From Haliotis asinina (taxonomy: Eukaryota; Mollusca; Gastropoda; Lepetellida; Haliotidae), in assembly GCF_037392515.1 (NCBI RefSeq), contig NC_090290.1, forward strand, positions 20,163,753 through 20,227,752: a stretch of DNA of 64,000 nt, written 5' to 3'. The notes below the pieces were generated by a model. That model did not search any database. It had not been told where the DNA came from and saw only the letters and a list, made by a program, of their open reading frames with translations. Both the position numbers and the translations under genes were made by a program. Below, piece by piece: positions 34,901 to 49,900 of this stretch (position 1 is the first letter of the stretch; each line of letters starts with the position of its first letter).

Positions 34901-37900
34901 ATTTAATTATTGGGCTTTGTTTAAAGAAATTGATTTTTTGGTTGAATTTTGAATATTTTTTTCTAATTTGTAAATGGGTGTATTTCGATTATTGGTGGTT
35001 TGGATTAGTAACTTACGGTTACGGTTAAGAATTCACCGTGACAAACGATTAAGAGAGCCCCTTGTGAGTCAGCAAAACAGAACAAAGACAAGTCATAAAC
35101 GTTCAAATTCTGTATCATTATTATGCAATAAGAGCAAAGTATACAAGGTCACAAGTCGATATAACAATGCTGAGTACAAATACAATTCAAGAGAGACAAA
35201 GCCTAAGTCAATGGGTCACAAAAATATATATCAAACAATATATCAAACTCACCACAGCCTTGGTGTGAGAGAGAACAGCTATGCAAAATATCAACACAGC
35301 GATCGGTGCGACAGCAGATAATGTAGGTCAGGCGTTGACAGGTTTTGATCAAGCGTGGCAGTGACGTAACTCCAGCAAATATGAATGAGTGTGTGTCACC
35401 GTCCGCACGGCAACCGGTCTTTATATATATTTACTAAGTCATTTCCCGAAAGTCCGTGCACAAGCAAACATCGTAAACACTGTAGAATGCTCTAGAATAA
35501 GTCTCACGGAAGTAAACACATAGAAAACTATGAGCAGATAAATTCCGGAAAACCAGAATCCTAAAAGTGTTGACCATCTATTATAACGAAATGTGACCCA
35601 TCATATTTAATATTCAAAACACTAAATGTTGTGACCCAATAATAATTATTACTTAATTAATAACAAAAATACACAGAAAATACACACTCGTAACACTTGA
35701 ATTGTTGGTGGCTGTACCATCAAAGGGAGTTGAAGTATCATAAAATTATTGTCCTCCTGAGAGGGTACGTAAGTCCAAAAACATTCACAGTAAATTTAAA
35801 CTTCCCACTGTTCTTAGTCGTAGCATATGTGTATTTTAAGTGTTGGCTAAATGTGTCTAAATTGCTAACAGCTGAGGGGATGATGTAAATTAAACTAGGC
35901 TCCATGCAGGTAGCAAAGGTACTGTAAGTCCCCGTGGTCCCTAGTAGGGTGATTCATCCTCTGTTGTTCCCAATCTACAGCTTGATTTTATATTGTATTG
36001 TCCGAATAATGATATTAGTTTTAACTTTCCACACTAGTTTTAATCCCACTTGTGATATTCTAGTTGTTTTACTGTCCTTCGTGGACAGGTTTCATAATAT
36101 GCATATATATCAGTTCAGTATTAAATGTTCTCGTCACGATATGGCTGAGATATTGCCGATGTGACGTTAAATTTTAACTCACTCACTCACTCTCGTATGG
36201 TGATCTACCTCCACTTGTTGGCGTTCACAAGAGCAACAGAACCCTCCTTCCCATTTACAATAAAAAAACGTGACACCTTAGTCGACCCTCATTCCCGTTC
36301 ACAAGAACAACACGTGACACCCTGAACAATTCCATTCATAACTACACGTGGCATCCTAGATGACCTGCCTTCTCGTTCACAATAACAACACGTGGCACCA
36401 CAGTTGACCCTCCTTCCAACGTCAAACACAACCGTTCTTAATGAGGAGATGAATACGTGATACCCTAGTGGACTCGCATTACCATTCACAACAGACCGAT
36501 TCTAATCCGACGGTGGTGTCCTAAGGACACTAACACACTCGATCTTTGATGGCGCAACACACTAGAAAACAGTCCATTATTTGGCAGGTGATGATGTCCC
36601 TCCAAAGCAGAAGAGAAGTGAAATAGGGTTGCACCTCGCTACAAGGCAAGATGAACTCAACCCATGATTAACAGTGCCAATGACAGAAGGGCTGGTACGA
36701 ACTGTGGTCTATGCAAAAGTCCCCATAGTTCCTAGAGTGGTGATCTACTTTCGGTTATTGGCGATCCCCAGCCTTCCTCTCTAGTGTATCATCCTCATTT
36801 GCAGTCCTATTATTTATTTAGAGGTGTATGCTAGTTTTGTTTCTTGTTACTATGATATACTATTTGCATTTACTGTCCTTCGTCGACAGGCCTTTACGAT
36901 ATACCATTTTAGTATATCTATACTTAATTGTTCTCGTAGCAATATGGCTGAAATATTGACGATAAATGTTAACTCACTCACTGAGTTATGATTTGGTAGC
37001 ATGTCTGTTTGAATGTCCGATTGTTGATCGATGACTGTTCCTCAAACTGGGTGCCACAGAATCACAGTTTGTGGCCCCATCCAAGACATGGTTTGGACAG
37101 TGCTAATAGCGGTTTAACAGCTCACAAATGGTTGCTTTGTTTTCTTTAACCCTGCCCTCAGACCGCCGATATATAGCTGGCACATTCCTGTCAATAATCG
37201 ACTCTGGACCGGACAAGCCTGTGATCAACATTCTAAGCATCAATGTACGCAACGGTTGTATGATGACATATGTCAGCCAAGTCAGTGAGCCAGATCCTGC
37301 GAGACGCCTCTTAAGACATGAATGGGTTACTGAAGACAAGTTCTAACCCGGGTCTTCAGGGGTCCCTGAGAATAACAGCACAACAAAAACAAGCCTTCCT
37401 ATGATTATTTAAGACAACACAACGAAATATGTACTTACGTCCTGTGCATGTCGCTCCGGTATATCCGGGCCTGCATGTGCACCTTCCTGGGGACGTGCAG
37501 CTTCCACCATTTGCACACTGGGGGTAACAGATTGCTGAATGGACACAAAGTGCACACAGATACAGAATGAACCACCATCAGAATGCAGTTTTTAGCTTGT
37601 TCCTAAGAACAAAATAACAAATAGAAGATCAACGTCCACTATTCTTTAAACAATACCAGAACCCACGAAATGGTTGTCTACAATTGGTCTTAAACGACAA
37701 AATACAAGTGGTAGATTTGTAACAGTAATTACGTATGCTGCAGTTTTGGTTTCCATAGTAGTCAGTCCACCCGGCACAGCACTTGTAGCGCCGGGTATAA
37801 ACGGGTACGGCTACAGATGCATGGCCACAACACCTGAAACAGAAATAGTTTTCATCTTGTCAATACTTTTAATTACCAGATAATAAAACTAGGAGCTGGG

Positions 37901-40900
37901 GTGTATTCGACTGACGTTTTCGGGTCACTGAATGTTTGACGTCAGCCAACTTGATGTTTTCATAAATTTCTGAAAATTCTCTGGACGTATGCAACACCTA
38001 AGCCTATCATGGCAGATACGGCTATGCCAATATCACAAACCAATCTGTATCATGTTCCTATCCAATACAAGCTAATTTCCGGAGTACACTTTTCATTCTG
38101 AAACACTAAATAACCCAACTGTTTATGGTCATATGTGCAAGGGTGAGAAACATTGGTGCATTTGCACCATCATACACGGAATAAAGTAAAACAAACAATG
38201 GTTTCTAATATTCGAATAAACTCACCTCCACCACCAACAAAGTGCTGTACAGTGTCCTCGTCGTGTTTCGTAGTGAACCGCGGTATAAGGACAGTAGCTT
38301 CTGAAACAGAACAGATGATTTGCGTAAAGAAATCTGAGGTATTAAAAGTTGTTCTTTTCAAAACGACACGATCTTTAATGAATCAAAAACTACAACTATT
38401 GGACATGCACCAATTACTATTAGCCTGCCTCGTCTTCTTTGTTGCTTTCTTACACTTCTATGTTGAGAATTTGTGATCCTCACTATCTATTATGCCAACT
38501 GATCAGCCTAACTGTACCAAAAAATGTTCATCTAAGTAGATAATAATATCTATGTTACTGCAATATTCCTTCCACTATCCCCGAATTTAAGGAGATAGGA
38601 CAAAAGTACGATTCGTGAAGCTGATTGAGATTTACCTGGAATGCAGAAAGAGAGGGAGATTGAAGTGGGAGAAACATTCACCACAGTATGCCTAATGTCT
38701 TTTCAGAAACCTTGGGATTGGCACTTGGGACTGATTACGTTTTAGGGCCTAGATTTTGTAAGAGATCCATTGACTGTCATCGCCAGTCATGCATGGATAG
38801 TAAGAGTAATCAGTGATCTTCTTGCAGCACATAAACATCAGCATTTTGCTTTTGTGTGTTTGTCCAGGAGACTTTGTCTGATTTTAAAGGTGCCTCAAAC
38901 ACGGTGATGTTCGAAGTCTCATTATCGTGTTACGAGAGTGTGTTTCTATAGTTGGTAATAATCATTATTAAGTGATAGCTATTACTAGATCATAATGTTA
39001 TAGAATTTTGAGTATGAATTGTGGGCCACTTTTCAAATCATATATGTTCAATGATAATAGTATGTTCTTTTGGACAGCGCTCCAGTTACCTGCCCTTGAG
39101 AATCTATTGTTTACTTCCTGTTCGCAAACGTTCTGAATAAATGGCGATACAGTCACGTTTTGCAGGAAAGCGGTGTCAGTATATACAAAGGTTGATGGTT
39201 GTGTTGCGCGACGGGAAGTAGCACATATATAACTGGATCATCGTGTGTTTGTAAACATTTTCTGATTTTCATTCAAGAGTGACACTTCGTGCCTGACTTT
39301 CATTGGAAACAAGCTTCATTTAGTATATCAGGCCCCTCTGTGAAAGCCAAGACTCTGGTGAGTTAAAACAGTAGAATCTGTCTAAACCGGCACTCATTGG
39401 GACTGGTTTAGACAGTGTGCCGGATTGTAGAGCTGGTGATAAATTACAAGCCACGGATGGGCCTGAGATTTTATTCCCGTGTTGACAACTTGACGAATTG
39501 GACAGATGCCGGTTTTGACATCGTCAACTGTATTTGATATATGTGACCCATGTCCTTAGACTTGCATTGTACCTAGAAATATGTATTGTGATTCTTTATA
39601 GCTTGCTCGTTTTTTTGCGCAGTATATTATTAAATATTTTAGACTTGGTTTTTTTTCCCAAATTCAGAACTTTATGGGTACTTGTTAAATATTTTTACAC
39701 CACTTTGCTCACACGTGTTTAAATAATCCGTTATTATGATTTTGCTGTGGAACATATCAAGGGAACGTCATCACACGCCCTCCTCATGACTTAGTATAGT
39801 GAGCTTGTTCTTTATAATCCGGAAGGAAGTGCTGTTAAATTTCATTATACACTTTTAACTATATCATTCATTGCTACAACATTTGAAGAAAGTTTTGCTT
39901 TCTAAGTTTGTGTCAAAACACATTGCTTTCATGGAGAATGGGGAAGCAAAATTAATTGACAGCCACACGACAACTTATACTCGTCATACTCGTTATTTAC
40001 ATTAACTTTGAATGGATAAAAGCAAACGACACCTCTGTATCTACTTTGCCTTTGTTCGCCTTTTCAATTTTAGAATGTGAAACTTCTTCCTTAAAATCTC
40101 CACGGTATCTAACACATTTCCACTCTGAAATTCTCTGAAAGAGGATGAAAGGGTTCTGCATATATGTGTCAACCTGTCAATTTGGCCGTATGGTTTCATC
40201 CAAATCTGAGTCGCACTGCGAAAACTTTAGCAGCGGCGACCGCAGTCTTTGTTAATACTGACAAGCTCGGTTGTATCTGCGGCTGAACTGATTGGCTACT
40301 GTGAGAATGCGGAGCCTGCAAATGGAGGTAGTAGCATTATGGGTGTGAGCCGTAGAATCATCAAGGGTATAGTGGAGATTCATTGGAACTTATGCCCTGG
40401 AGATATCGAGGATGGTGAACATTACGAAAGTTGAATTCAGCACAACATTTGACCACGCCACCAGTCCGGAATCTCTCTCAGAGCACAGAGCACATCATTA
40501 TGCTCAAGAGAAAAGTAAAACTCTTAATTTTGTTCCCCATTTCCACCTCAGCTCACAGGCTTCTAGAACGACTATCCCTGCATACATATAGACCAGCCAT
40601 TGTCGAATAAAGATGTTAGTGTTTACTTCTCAAAGCCTATGTACGGGTTTAAGGTGACAATCTGTACGTAATATGATGTTTCGCGTGGCTATCAAATTAT
40701 CCATGCTTTGACACCCTTCATGCCAGTGTCCTTTAATTATCTTCAGATTTCCTTCCATAGCGCTATTCAATGCTGGTTATGAAAACTGACAGAATCTTGA
40801 TCCAGAGGTATAATTTAAGTAGTTTTGATAATTATTATTTTACTCGTTTATCTGTTTCGTAAAACTACGCAAAGTAGCTGATTCTCCATTATCGATAGAG

Positions 40901-43900
40901 AAAAGAGTCCACAGTTTCACTGTATCTGGCATTCTCTTATCACAGCGGTTACTTGTCATATCTTCCTACGTAACCTCTGTTTTAATACGACCCTTTCATG
41001 GTGCGAGTGTTCAAGACTCGTGGTTGGAGGCAATCAGATTTAGTAGTGCAATCAGCGACCTTGTTTCAAAAGTGATCGTTCGCAAGATGTCGGTAATTTC
41101 CGGATGCATCGTGAAAACCAGAACCTCTTCCCGAGCGCGATGCTCAAATGTTTCTTCTAGACAGAACTCAGTCATATCATATTTGTTTCTCCACATTGCT
41201 TGCATTTGTCAAGTTGAATCTAGGTCGATGTAACACGTGTTCTAATTGGACAGAAGAAGGGAGATAAATCTGCTGCCATTTTAGCCGCAAGGGGATTTTA
41301 TGAGAACCGCGAAATATGGCCGTATTAGAACAGAGGTTCGTGGGAAGATATGACAACTGTGGGAGTAGAATGTGTATCTGGGAGAAATGACATAATTTGC
41401 ACTTTTACTGTCGAAACTTTGGAACTTCAAACGGTCTCGGAAGCTGTACTTTTAGAGTTGGATACCTTAGGAGGGAAGAGATTGCTCAAATATGTTGGAG
41501 TTAATTATTAACCATTTTATAGAAAACTGTTATTTTCTAAATATGTTTTAGAGTGAGGAGAGGTTGGAAAGGTGACTTATCATAAATTTTGCTATGACTC
41601 GTACCTCGAACAGCACCGCAAATAGTTCTAAGTGCATCAAGATAAAGTTAATGCTTGCTGTTTGGTACGTTTGTCCCAGGTGTAACAACAGTAGTCGAAA
41701 TTAGGCAAAATAAACTGTCGGTACATTGTTTATAAAGTTTTACGCGTGAGACGATATTTATAACTTCTAAGACAGTTTACCATGGATGCAACCTTTTCAC
41801 CGATACAGTTAAAACGGTCAGTAAAGGAGCAATTGTGCTGTAAAATCAGTTAAAAATCTTTATGGCTATTAACATCATTGATGTTACTATCATTCGTTGT
41901 TAAATTTCGTTTTGGGCTGGACTGTACTTTACGAGTGGATTGTATAGAATTAATTTTATTAAGATTAAATGTAACTTGAGATTTGTCAGCCCAATCAGAC
42001 ATTTTACGAATATCAAAATTAAGACACAGAACAGTTTCATTCAGGGATCATGTTTCATAGCATGAAGTGATATGTCATTTGCGAAGAGACGGATATTGCT
42101 GTTAATTGCGTCAAGGGTGTCGTTGATATAAACTGTAAACAACAGGGTTCCAAGAACAGAGCCTTGGTGAACGCCGGCTAAGACTGGTTTTCGGACAGAC
42201 GTGTAACCATTTATAACAACTCTCTGAACACTATTGTCTGAATAACTCTCAGGACATTTCAGCAAGTTACCCCCGATACCATATTAACGTCTTAACGTAT
42301 ATATAATATCTTTATACCAGAAGTTGTCAAAAGCTTTACTTACACATCTTCTTTGCGGACATCACTTTATTTCTATTCGATCTGTAAAGTGCCCAGTCAG
42401 GTAGTGAGTTACGCTTTTTTGCGATTTTATTATTGCGATTGTGTTTAAGAATCAATTTACATACTTCACTGTACATCCAGGAGCTTTATCGTAACGACTT
42501 TATTTGGAACTATCGCTTGATTCAAGAACTGCAGTCAAGTCGCTTGCAAAGATTCAGAGGCAAAGATAGTGAGTGCGTCAGTGAGTGAGTTTAGTTCTAC
42601 GCCGCAGTCAGCAATAATCCAGCTATATGGCGGAGACAAAGATAGCATGCTAATCAAGAGTATATAAGGCATTTTAATCCCTTCAAAATCAGCTATAGCA
42701 TAAGTATATATTTTTTCACTTGCAAATTCTAATTTCGTGATAATCTTACTTTCGTTGATGTTGGGGTTGAATTAACCACAATTATAGCTTTTACACATGC
42801 AACCAAAAATCAAACATGATAAAAAAAACAGTTATCACTTGTTATATATAAAATGAATAGGTGATTGTGAAAATACAAATAAACAATATTATCTCTGATC
42901 AAAAGTGCAATATTTTGTACTTGGGTTTACCTCCCTCGAAACGAAACAGCCACAATACCGAACCCTTGTCATTGGCCACTGGTTCATTTGCCGATACGCT
43001 CAGCCAGCTCTTTGCTCATGGCTTGTAAGCCCGGTAGGTATTAATTTCAAATTGCAAATGGTCAGTAATTGAAGTTGTACATTGCATATTGTCATCAGCA
43101 GGAAGGCATGCGGACTTATAGGTGTCAGTAAACCAGACATTCAGATTTCTGTGTGACAGAGTCTGCTTATCACAATCAACATGGTTTTTTTTAATGCAAC
43201 GAGTATTTACTTGTTTATGTACACAGCCAAGATTAGACTGCTCATGAACTGTTTCAAGCTCTGCGAAGCTACTCCTTGCGCTTGTGTTATAGCTGTTGAA
43301 ACCAATTTTCCTCCAGTGCTGTCGTCTCTATATCTGCTCTGATATTGTTGTCACTTGATATTCAGAAATATCACATATTGCATTAGACTGAAAGAGCGAA
43401 AGAGTGAGTTGGGTTTTACGCCTGTTAGCAATATTTCAGCAATATCGTGGCAGGGGAAACCAGAAGTGGGTCTCACACATAGTACCCATAAGGGGAATCG
43501 AACCCAGGTCCTCGGCCCGACGGGCGTGTGCTTTAACCACTAGGCCACCCCACCCCCCACCCACCTACCCTATTACGTTACAGGTTGTAGATCACCCGTA
43601 CTGACAACATTCACGGGACAAAGGAAGTGGGGAAGGACTGTCAGTGATAAATGTGGGGCCACCGGGGATATTGATCTTGATGACAGGCAACACCAAATGT
43701 GCGGCCACTGGATTGGCACATATATACCATGCACTATACACAACTCTGTACATAAAGCAAACATCGGTTGAAACCTAAGTAAACACTTTAGACTTTGCAC
43801 TCAACATTTACGTAAATGCAGACTTGATGGCTGACATAATGCCGATGTGAGGTAATGTCCAGTTTAACACAACGAAACGCACAGCTTGCTATAAATCTAT

Positions 43901-46900
43901 CATTTTCAACGGCAGTTGACTAAAATTCGATACGAATCAAATCGATGTTCAGTTTTTCCTGTTGTAATCAACCAGGAAAGAGTTCGCAAGAACAAGGAAA
44001 GACGCGAGACAACTCCCTTTATCATTATGTTCCACTTAATTATAAATCAACACTATAGCTGTCAAGTGTGACCATTTCCTTTTGTTTGGAGTACTACCTG
44101 ATTTCATAATAGCTAGAGATAATTGATTGCTTGCACGTTTAGAAACCTAAAGTTATTTATTTTCCAACTACTGAGGGTACAGTACAGAGACATCAATTCT
44201 GGTTAGAGGTACATACTGACAGTTTGGTTATGAAAAAATAAATAACAAACAGGTTTTAGAACTGGTTATTCTTCCAGAGACAATATACTCAAGAAGTATT
44301 AAGCACACACACACATATATAAGAAAGTCGACACTAAATACATGCATTGCAGATTTCCCCTAAACATTTTATTCAGTGCAGACACTAACTGTAGTGTTTA
44401 TAGAATGCATGGTCTTCTTTCAAAAATGCATAAATTCTTAAAAAGAATTCATTATAATGTTAAAGCATCTGTTCGTACAAATAACACTATTCTTTCAGAT
44501 GTACTTGATTGCCCCGTTGATGTAAGGCAAGGTAAGCCCTCTATGTATTCTTTTTTATTAACGAACTATAGACTGAGATTAACTGTTTATGAATGAATTG
44601 TATTCAGTTGTATCAAGATCTTATCGATATTCTTATTTTACTGTTTTGTTGATGGAATGGTCATCTGGTATAAAGTTACAAAGGCAAATCAATGCAAAAC
44701 TAAAACAATACGCATCAACCTAAAAAGAAATAATTGCATGTACTTTAAAGATGGATCTAAACTGTCAAAGTCAGAAACTACCATCGAAACTATTACTTCC
44801 TACTGACATCTTTAAGTACTATTAAGTACAAGTTTTGCAAACTCATTTACTATATGCCAAGAAAGGTTAGTCATCATTCTATAATACCTATTCTATGATA
44901 TGTATATTTTAAATAATTTACGATAATACCCATAGTGATGTACCGGTTAGAATTATGGAGGTCTTCCAAACACGAATGTTTCAAAAGGGTTTGTCAGTGT
45001 CTACACCTAGTAACATTGTCCTTGGAGAAACTTGTAAATGTCATATTCATACGTGTGTAGACTCAACCCTCAATGTGTAAATAATACAAATGATGTGTCT
45101 TTGAAGACTCAAAATGGTCCTCAGCAAACCATGATTGTCTATAGGGGTGAAAAACGGGATCGCTGACTTTATTGGCACATCATCGTATCCCGATGAATAT
45201 GAATTACTGGATTGTCTGATCCGGACTCGATAATTTACTTACCGCATTCGTAACTACTCGTGTCATTGTTTCAAGACGGATGGCGTGGGTCACGGAAAGC
45301 GGCGAGTAGTTACAAATGTTACAGACCGGAGATATAAAGCTGGAACATCTCTGTAGGACTCGGGCCTTCAGTTATGAATAGATATATATAAAATATATAC
45401 ATCAAGTTAAATATATTATAAACATTGGGAGAATAAATACCTATCGCCAAGTAACTCCTACCTCATGTCTAAAATTACCTTAATTCCAAAAGCCGTGTGT
45501 TTCATTTGGTTCAATTACGTCACTGAAATGTCCCCCAGGCGTTAAGTATTTTCTACTTACTATTATAGCTAAAATGGATAGAATTATCATTAAAACGACC
45601 GCACGTTATCAGAAATGAGCGGTCCACTGTAACTTGATAACGCCCGCAAAATACTAGACGACGGGCCATTATCAAGCCCGTTGTTAGGTGACGTCATAAG
45701 TAGCTCAGCTGTTGAAGTTCAATCACCTACGGCTTGTTTGAACTTGGGTTCATTATTATTATTGATACATCAGGCTCACATTCGTCACATGTGCCTGTGC
45801 ACTTTGCTGTCTGTGCCAGCCATAACAATTGTACCATAAATGAAAGCATACAGCAATGAAAATAAGACTTGAAGTCTAACATTGTTGATCACTGAAAACA
45901 ATGGCGGCTGCTAGTATGGGCAAAGGTCAAGGTCGAAAGTCGTCACTCTCAATTGTGACGTCATCTGTGTTGTTCTATGACGTGTTTACATTTGCAAAAT
46001 GTGTGTCAGTGACCTCTGTCGTTTTGTTGGCAGTAAATGCTTCTAAACCGATGCCGCTGTTTTTCTTCTTATTTTATTAAAACTTCTTTTCATTTTAGTT
46101 ATAATAACGGTAACGCTATTTTTCAGAGCATTATCATTTGCAATGGCCCTCGGTCTTTTCAACTGCCCTCCTTCGTCGGGCAGTTATTGAAAGACCTCGG
46201 GCTTCTGCAAATGATAATGCCCTGAAAAATAGCGTTACCCTTATAGTAATACTAGAAGCATGCCAAGTATGCCAGAGACAGGTTGTATGTTATCCACGCT
46301 GCCATCACAAAGCGGGACAATACCCTTCCTTCCTTCCTTTCTTCATGTTACATGATAAGACACGCACATGGGACATGACCATACTGACACATGAGTCTCA
46401 TTATCCTATTCAGACAAAGCCCTAATTTTAAGCCGATCCGAATATCCTCCTGTGAAAGTGAAAATAGACATCACAAACAACCCTAGTTACACTGAAATTT
46501 TATTGTAAACCAAAATAACATCGTACAAGGGGATGTCAATAAGTTTTGAGCCTTGAGCATATTAATTTTCATACCCAGGTGTCACAGCCTATGGTACGAC
46601 ATTGAACCTTGGGGTGTAGCTGATGTGATATATAAGTTTTGATATCCTACTGTCAGAAGTTATTGAACAGCTCACACCTACACCCCACGCCATCCCACCC
46701 CACCCCACGGCAGTGAAAATGAATAAAATTGAGTATAGAGCAGTAATTAAGTTTTTAGGTCTTGAAGGAAACTCAGCGAAGAACATTGAAGAAAGGCTGT
46801 CAGCAGTTTATGGGAAGTCTTCCCCTTCATCTGCTACCATCAGTCGATGGGTCAATGAATTGAAGATGACCCCCGTCCAGGTCGCCCAAAAACAAGCACT

Positions 46901-49900
46901 AGTCAGGAAAACATTGACAGAGTGCATAGACTTGTGCTGGAAACCGTCGAATCACACTCCACGAGTTAGAGGAGACCACAGGCATTTCACACGGATCCAT
47001 CGAGACAATTCTTCATGAACAGCTCGTCATGTCTAATGTGTGCGCAAGATGGGTGCCAGGAATGCTTACAGATTAAATGAAGCAAACAAGGGTCACCATA
47101 AGCAACTCCATACTAAGCAGATACAACAAGAATCCAGAAGATTTTCACTTTAGGCTAGTAACCTGTGATGAAACCTGGATCCACCACTACGATCCTGAGA
47201 GCAAACAAGAATCCATGGAATGGAAACATGTCACTTCTCCCAGGACCAAAAGGTTCAAAGCCTCCAGATCAGTCCAGAAGGTAATGGCGACAGTCTTTGG
47301 GGATAGCAAAGGCGTCATAGGTTACTTACCAAAAGGAAGAACAATGCATGGGGAATATTACGCTAACTTGTTGAGGCAAATGCGACAGTCAATCAAGGAG
47401 AAATGCCGGGGCAAGATCAGACGTGGTATTCTTCTACATCAAGACAATGCTCCAGTACACAGCTCTCACGTTGCAGCCGCTGCTGTTCAGGAATGCGGGT
47501 ACGAAATCTTGCCGCATCCCCCTACTCTCCAGACCTGGCACCAAGTGATTACCATCTGTTCCCAAATCTCCAGAAACACTTGCGTGGTCGTAGATTTCAG
47601 GATGATAATGAGCTTATTGCTGCTACTGAGGCTTGGTTTGAGGACCAAAATGGCGCCTTCTACAGAGATGGCATCAGCGCCTGGCAGAAAAGATGGAACA
47701 AGTGTCTTGACTCACAAGGGGACTATATTGAAAAATAAAAGTGGTTCATACCAATATTTTGTGTTTTGTTTTTCTATGCAAGGCTCAAAACTTATTGACA
47801 TCCCCTCGTATTTCTGTATGTTATGGCAGCATGACATAAACTAAAAAGTCACTGTCACTGAAGAGGTGGTAAAATCATTCACAATGCATCTGGCTCACTG
47901 GTTACACCTGGTATGCATGTATGTATTTTTTTCCACAAGGATGTAATATCAGTTCCGTATCTGACCGCCAAACGTTTCTGGCGTCAGAGCCTCGTTTTGA
48001 ACTTTTCACGATTTCCAGATTTCCATTTGTCAGAGCTCACTGTACGACAGTACGACAGAGCATTTTGTACAAGACTTAAGGAGTCATGTTCCAAAGATAG
48101 TAGTACACAGGTGCTTTGCGGTATCAAATCATACTGATTAATATTTACGTATCCAGTTAGATATATTAGTCTAATAAATCTAGACTGGTCATTGCACTGA
48201 GTTGCGCAATAGGACGGAACAGGGTGACCAGGAAACGAGACTGTTGTGTAATCAATATTTTGACTTTCTCCCCAACCCCTGTTCCATCCTTACTGCTTTT
48301 TTTTGTGTAGTTAGCTGTCACATTACGAGGATATAATAAAATGTGTATAACGTTACACCGATACGCCTTGTGGTAGTGTGTCGACTTGTGCCTAAATCTC
48401 ACACGTCAGTTGACGGTGATCAAAAATGCACGTGGAGAGTAACCGTCTGGGACTTCTCTCAGTTTTCAGGCTCTTATCAAGTCGAGTTCTTTTTTCGTGT
48501 AAGTCCGATACCTTGAAAGCTTTATACTTTACTTAGATAGTATTGCGGGTTTGCCCAACTTTCATACCAAACATTACGTGTAAGACCGGACATTTTTCTC
48601 ACAATGGTAGATACGCCCCTGCTTTTTCTTTTACTTCAGCCCCATAATAATTCACACCTGGTCCGTCCTTAGGCAAGTTAGTTTGTTCATAGTTGCCTCT
48701 GTTCACCCAGCAGTAAACGGGTACCCGGTGGAATAAGTCATGCGACTTTAAATAGTAACCTTCTAGTTCCTCGAAGACATATTGGGTTATCGGCGGTAAT
48801 ATAATTCAGATTGAACGTTTTTGGCAGGTTATAAAGCCCGGAAAGGCGCGTTATAAATATTATCACTATTACATTTCATTACCCTGTTTCTACGTGCTAA
48901 ACAGTGACTGGATTGATTTGTCAATTTCACATTACGGTGTCAGTTCCGTCATCAAAATGGTATTCCATAATTCATACAGCTCCCGATAACTGATAATGGT
49001 ACCGATAATGGTGCCCACTCTGGTGCATGTACTGTTACCGAAACGTCAAGTCTTCTGTTGAAATTAACCCTCTCTGCGTTTAAACCTCGTCTTCCCAATG
49101 CCGGTTTTGATGCTGTTTCACGAAAGTTTATTAATCACAACAGACACTGCAATGTACACTACAGCAAGAACAAATGGTTAATAGAACATCTCAGTTAAAA
49201 CATCAGTGCTTGTGAAAACACAGCATCAATCTCCGCGAAGGGGTTGCAAAAGAATTACAAGGCACAAAGTCTTTGTCGAAAGTCTAGGTATGTTCTGGTC
49301 TACATAAGCAACGTTATCAGACATGTACACTAAATCTGTAGTCTAGTCTACTACTTGTCCGACTTCCATTTTTTAGAAGTCGATATGGCTGAGCAGGTTA
49401 GACGGCTGACTTTGTGTGCAGGCGATTAGGTGTCTGATGCCAGGGTGTGTTCGAATCTCGTGTCGGACACAACCCAGCAGAATTACTATAATTCTTAATT
49501 TACTAAGAAAGTGTAATCCCAAACATAGTAAATGTTGTAATATCATGCTCACGCATTACAATAACTCTTAATTGCCTGTGAGCGAAAAGGGGTGAAACGC
49601 CGCGGACAAATGCTCGATGCTGCTTGTCTACAAAATGTGATGCCTGGTGTCTCCCGCCGTGATAGTGCTGGAATATTCCTACCTACCAAAATCACTCAAA
49701 AGCATAATCTATCACTTAACCAATCTATGTAAAATTACGGAATGGGATAACAACCCAAGCGAAATCTCATTTATGTTAATTTGCTATGTAGGTCTAAACG
49801 AATATTTCACAAAGTGATGGTCAAATATTGGATAATTTGGGATGGTATCTTAAGTGAACTAAGCGACCAAATGCACAAAGTGATTTCAACGTCAACGCTA

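Larger units (their letters stand above)
25369..36191 (+). mobile_element. Non-LTR retrotransposon copy 2, interrupted by three later insertions
   Basis: Starts with the ribozyme-like ggcaccc at 25369, then the GC-rich 5' module, ORF1 (to 27052) and a decayed ORF2. ORF2 is interrupted at 29359 by LINE copy 3 (resumes 32523) and at 32943 by a Tc1-like element (resumes 34316). The ORF ends at 34847. The 3' UTR holds a 677-base insert (35013-35689) and ends near 36191 with gccgatgtgacgttaaattttaactcactcactcac. It lies in the 12-kb intron between the two EGF exons of gene A, antisense to the gene. No target-site duplication found for this copy. Confidence 0.85.

Noticed and set aside
36289..36489. 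CRISPR-like regularly spaced repeats at 36.2-36.5 kb and 55.9-56.1 kb
   Set aside because: Units are tandem without unique spacers, in eukaryotic DNA. They are minisatellites.
43400..43555. Possible tRNA gene on the minus strand
   Set aside because: Box A and B are good, but it continues into a SINE body and an ACTC tail.
49379..49467. Possible genuine tRNA gene
   Set aside because: Boxes A and B are present, but the acceptor stem does not close and the sequence is duplicated at 50278-50357, so a tRNA-derived SINE head is more likely.
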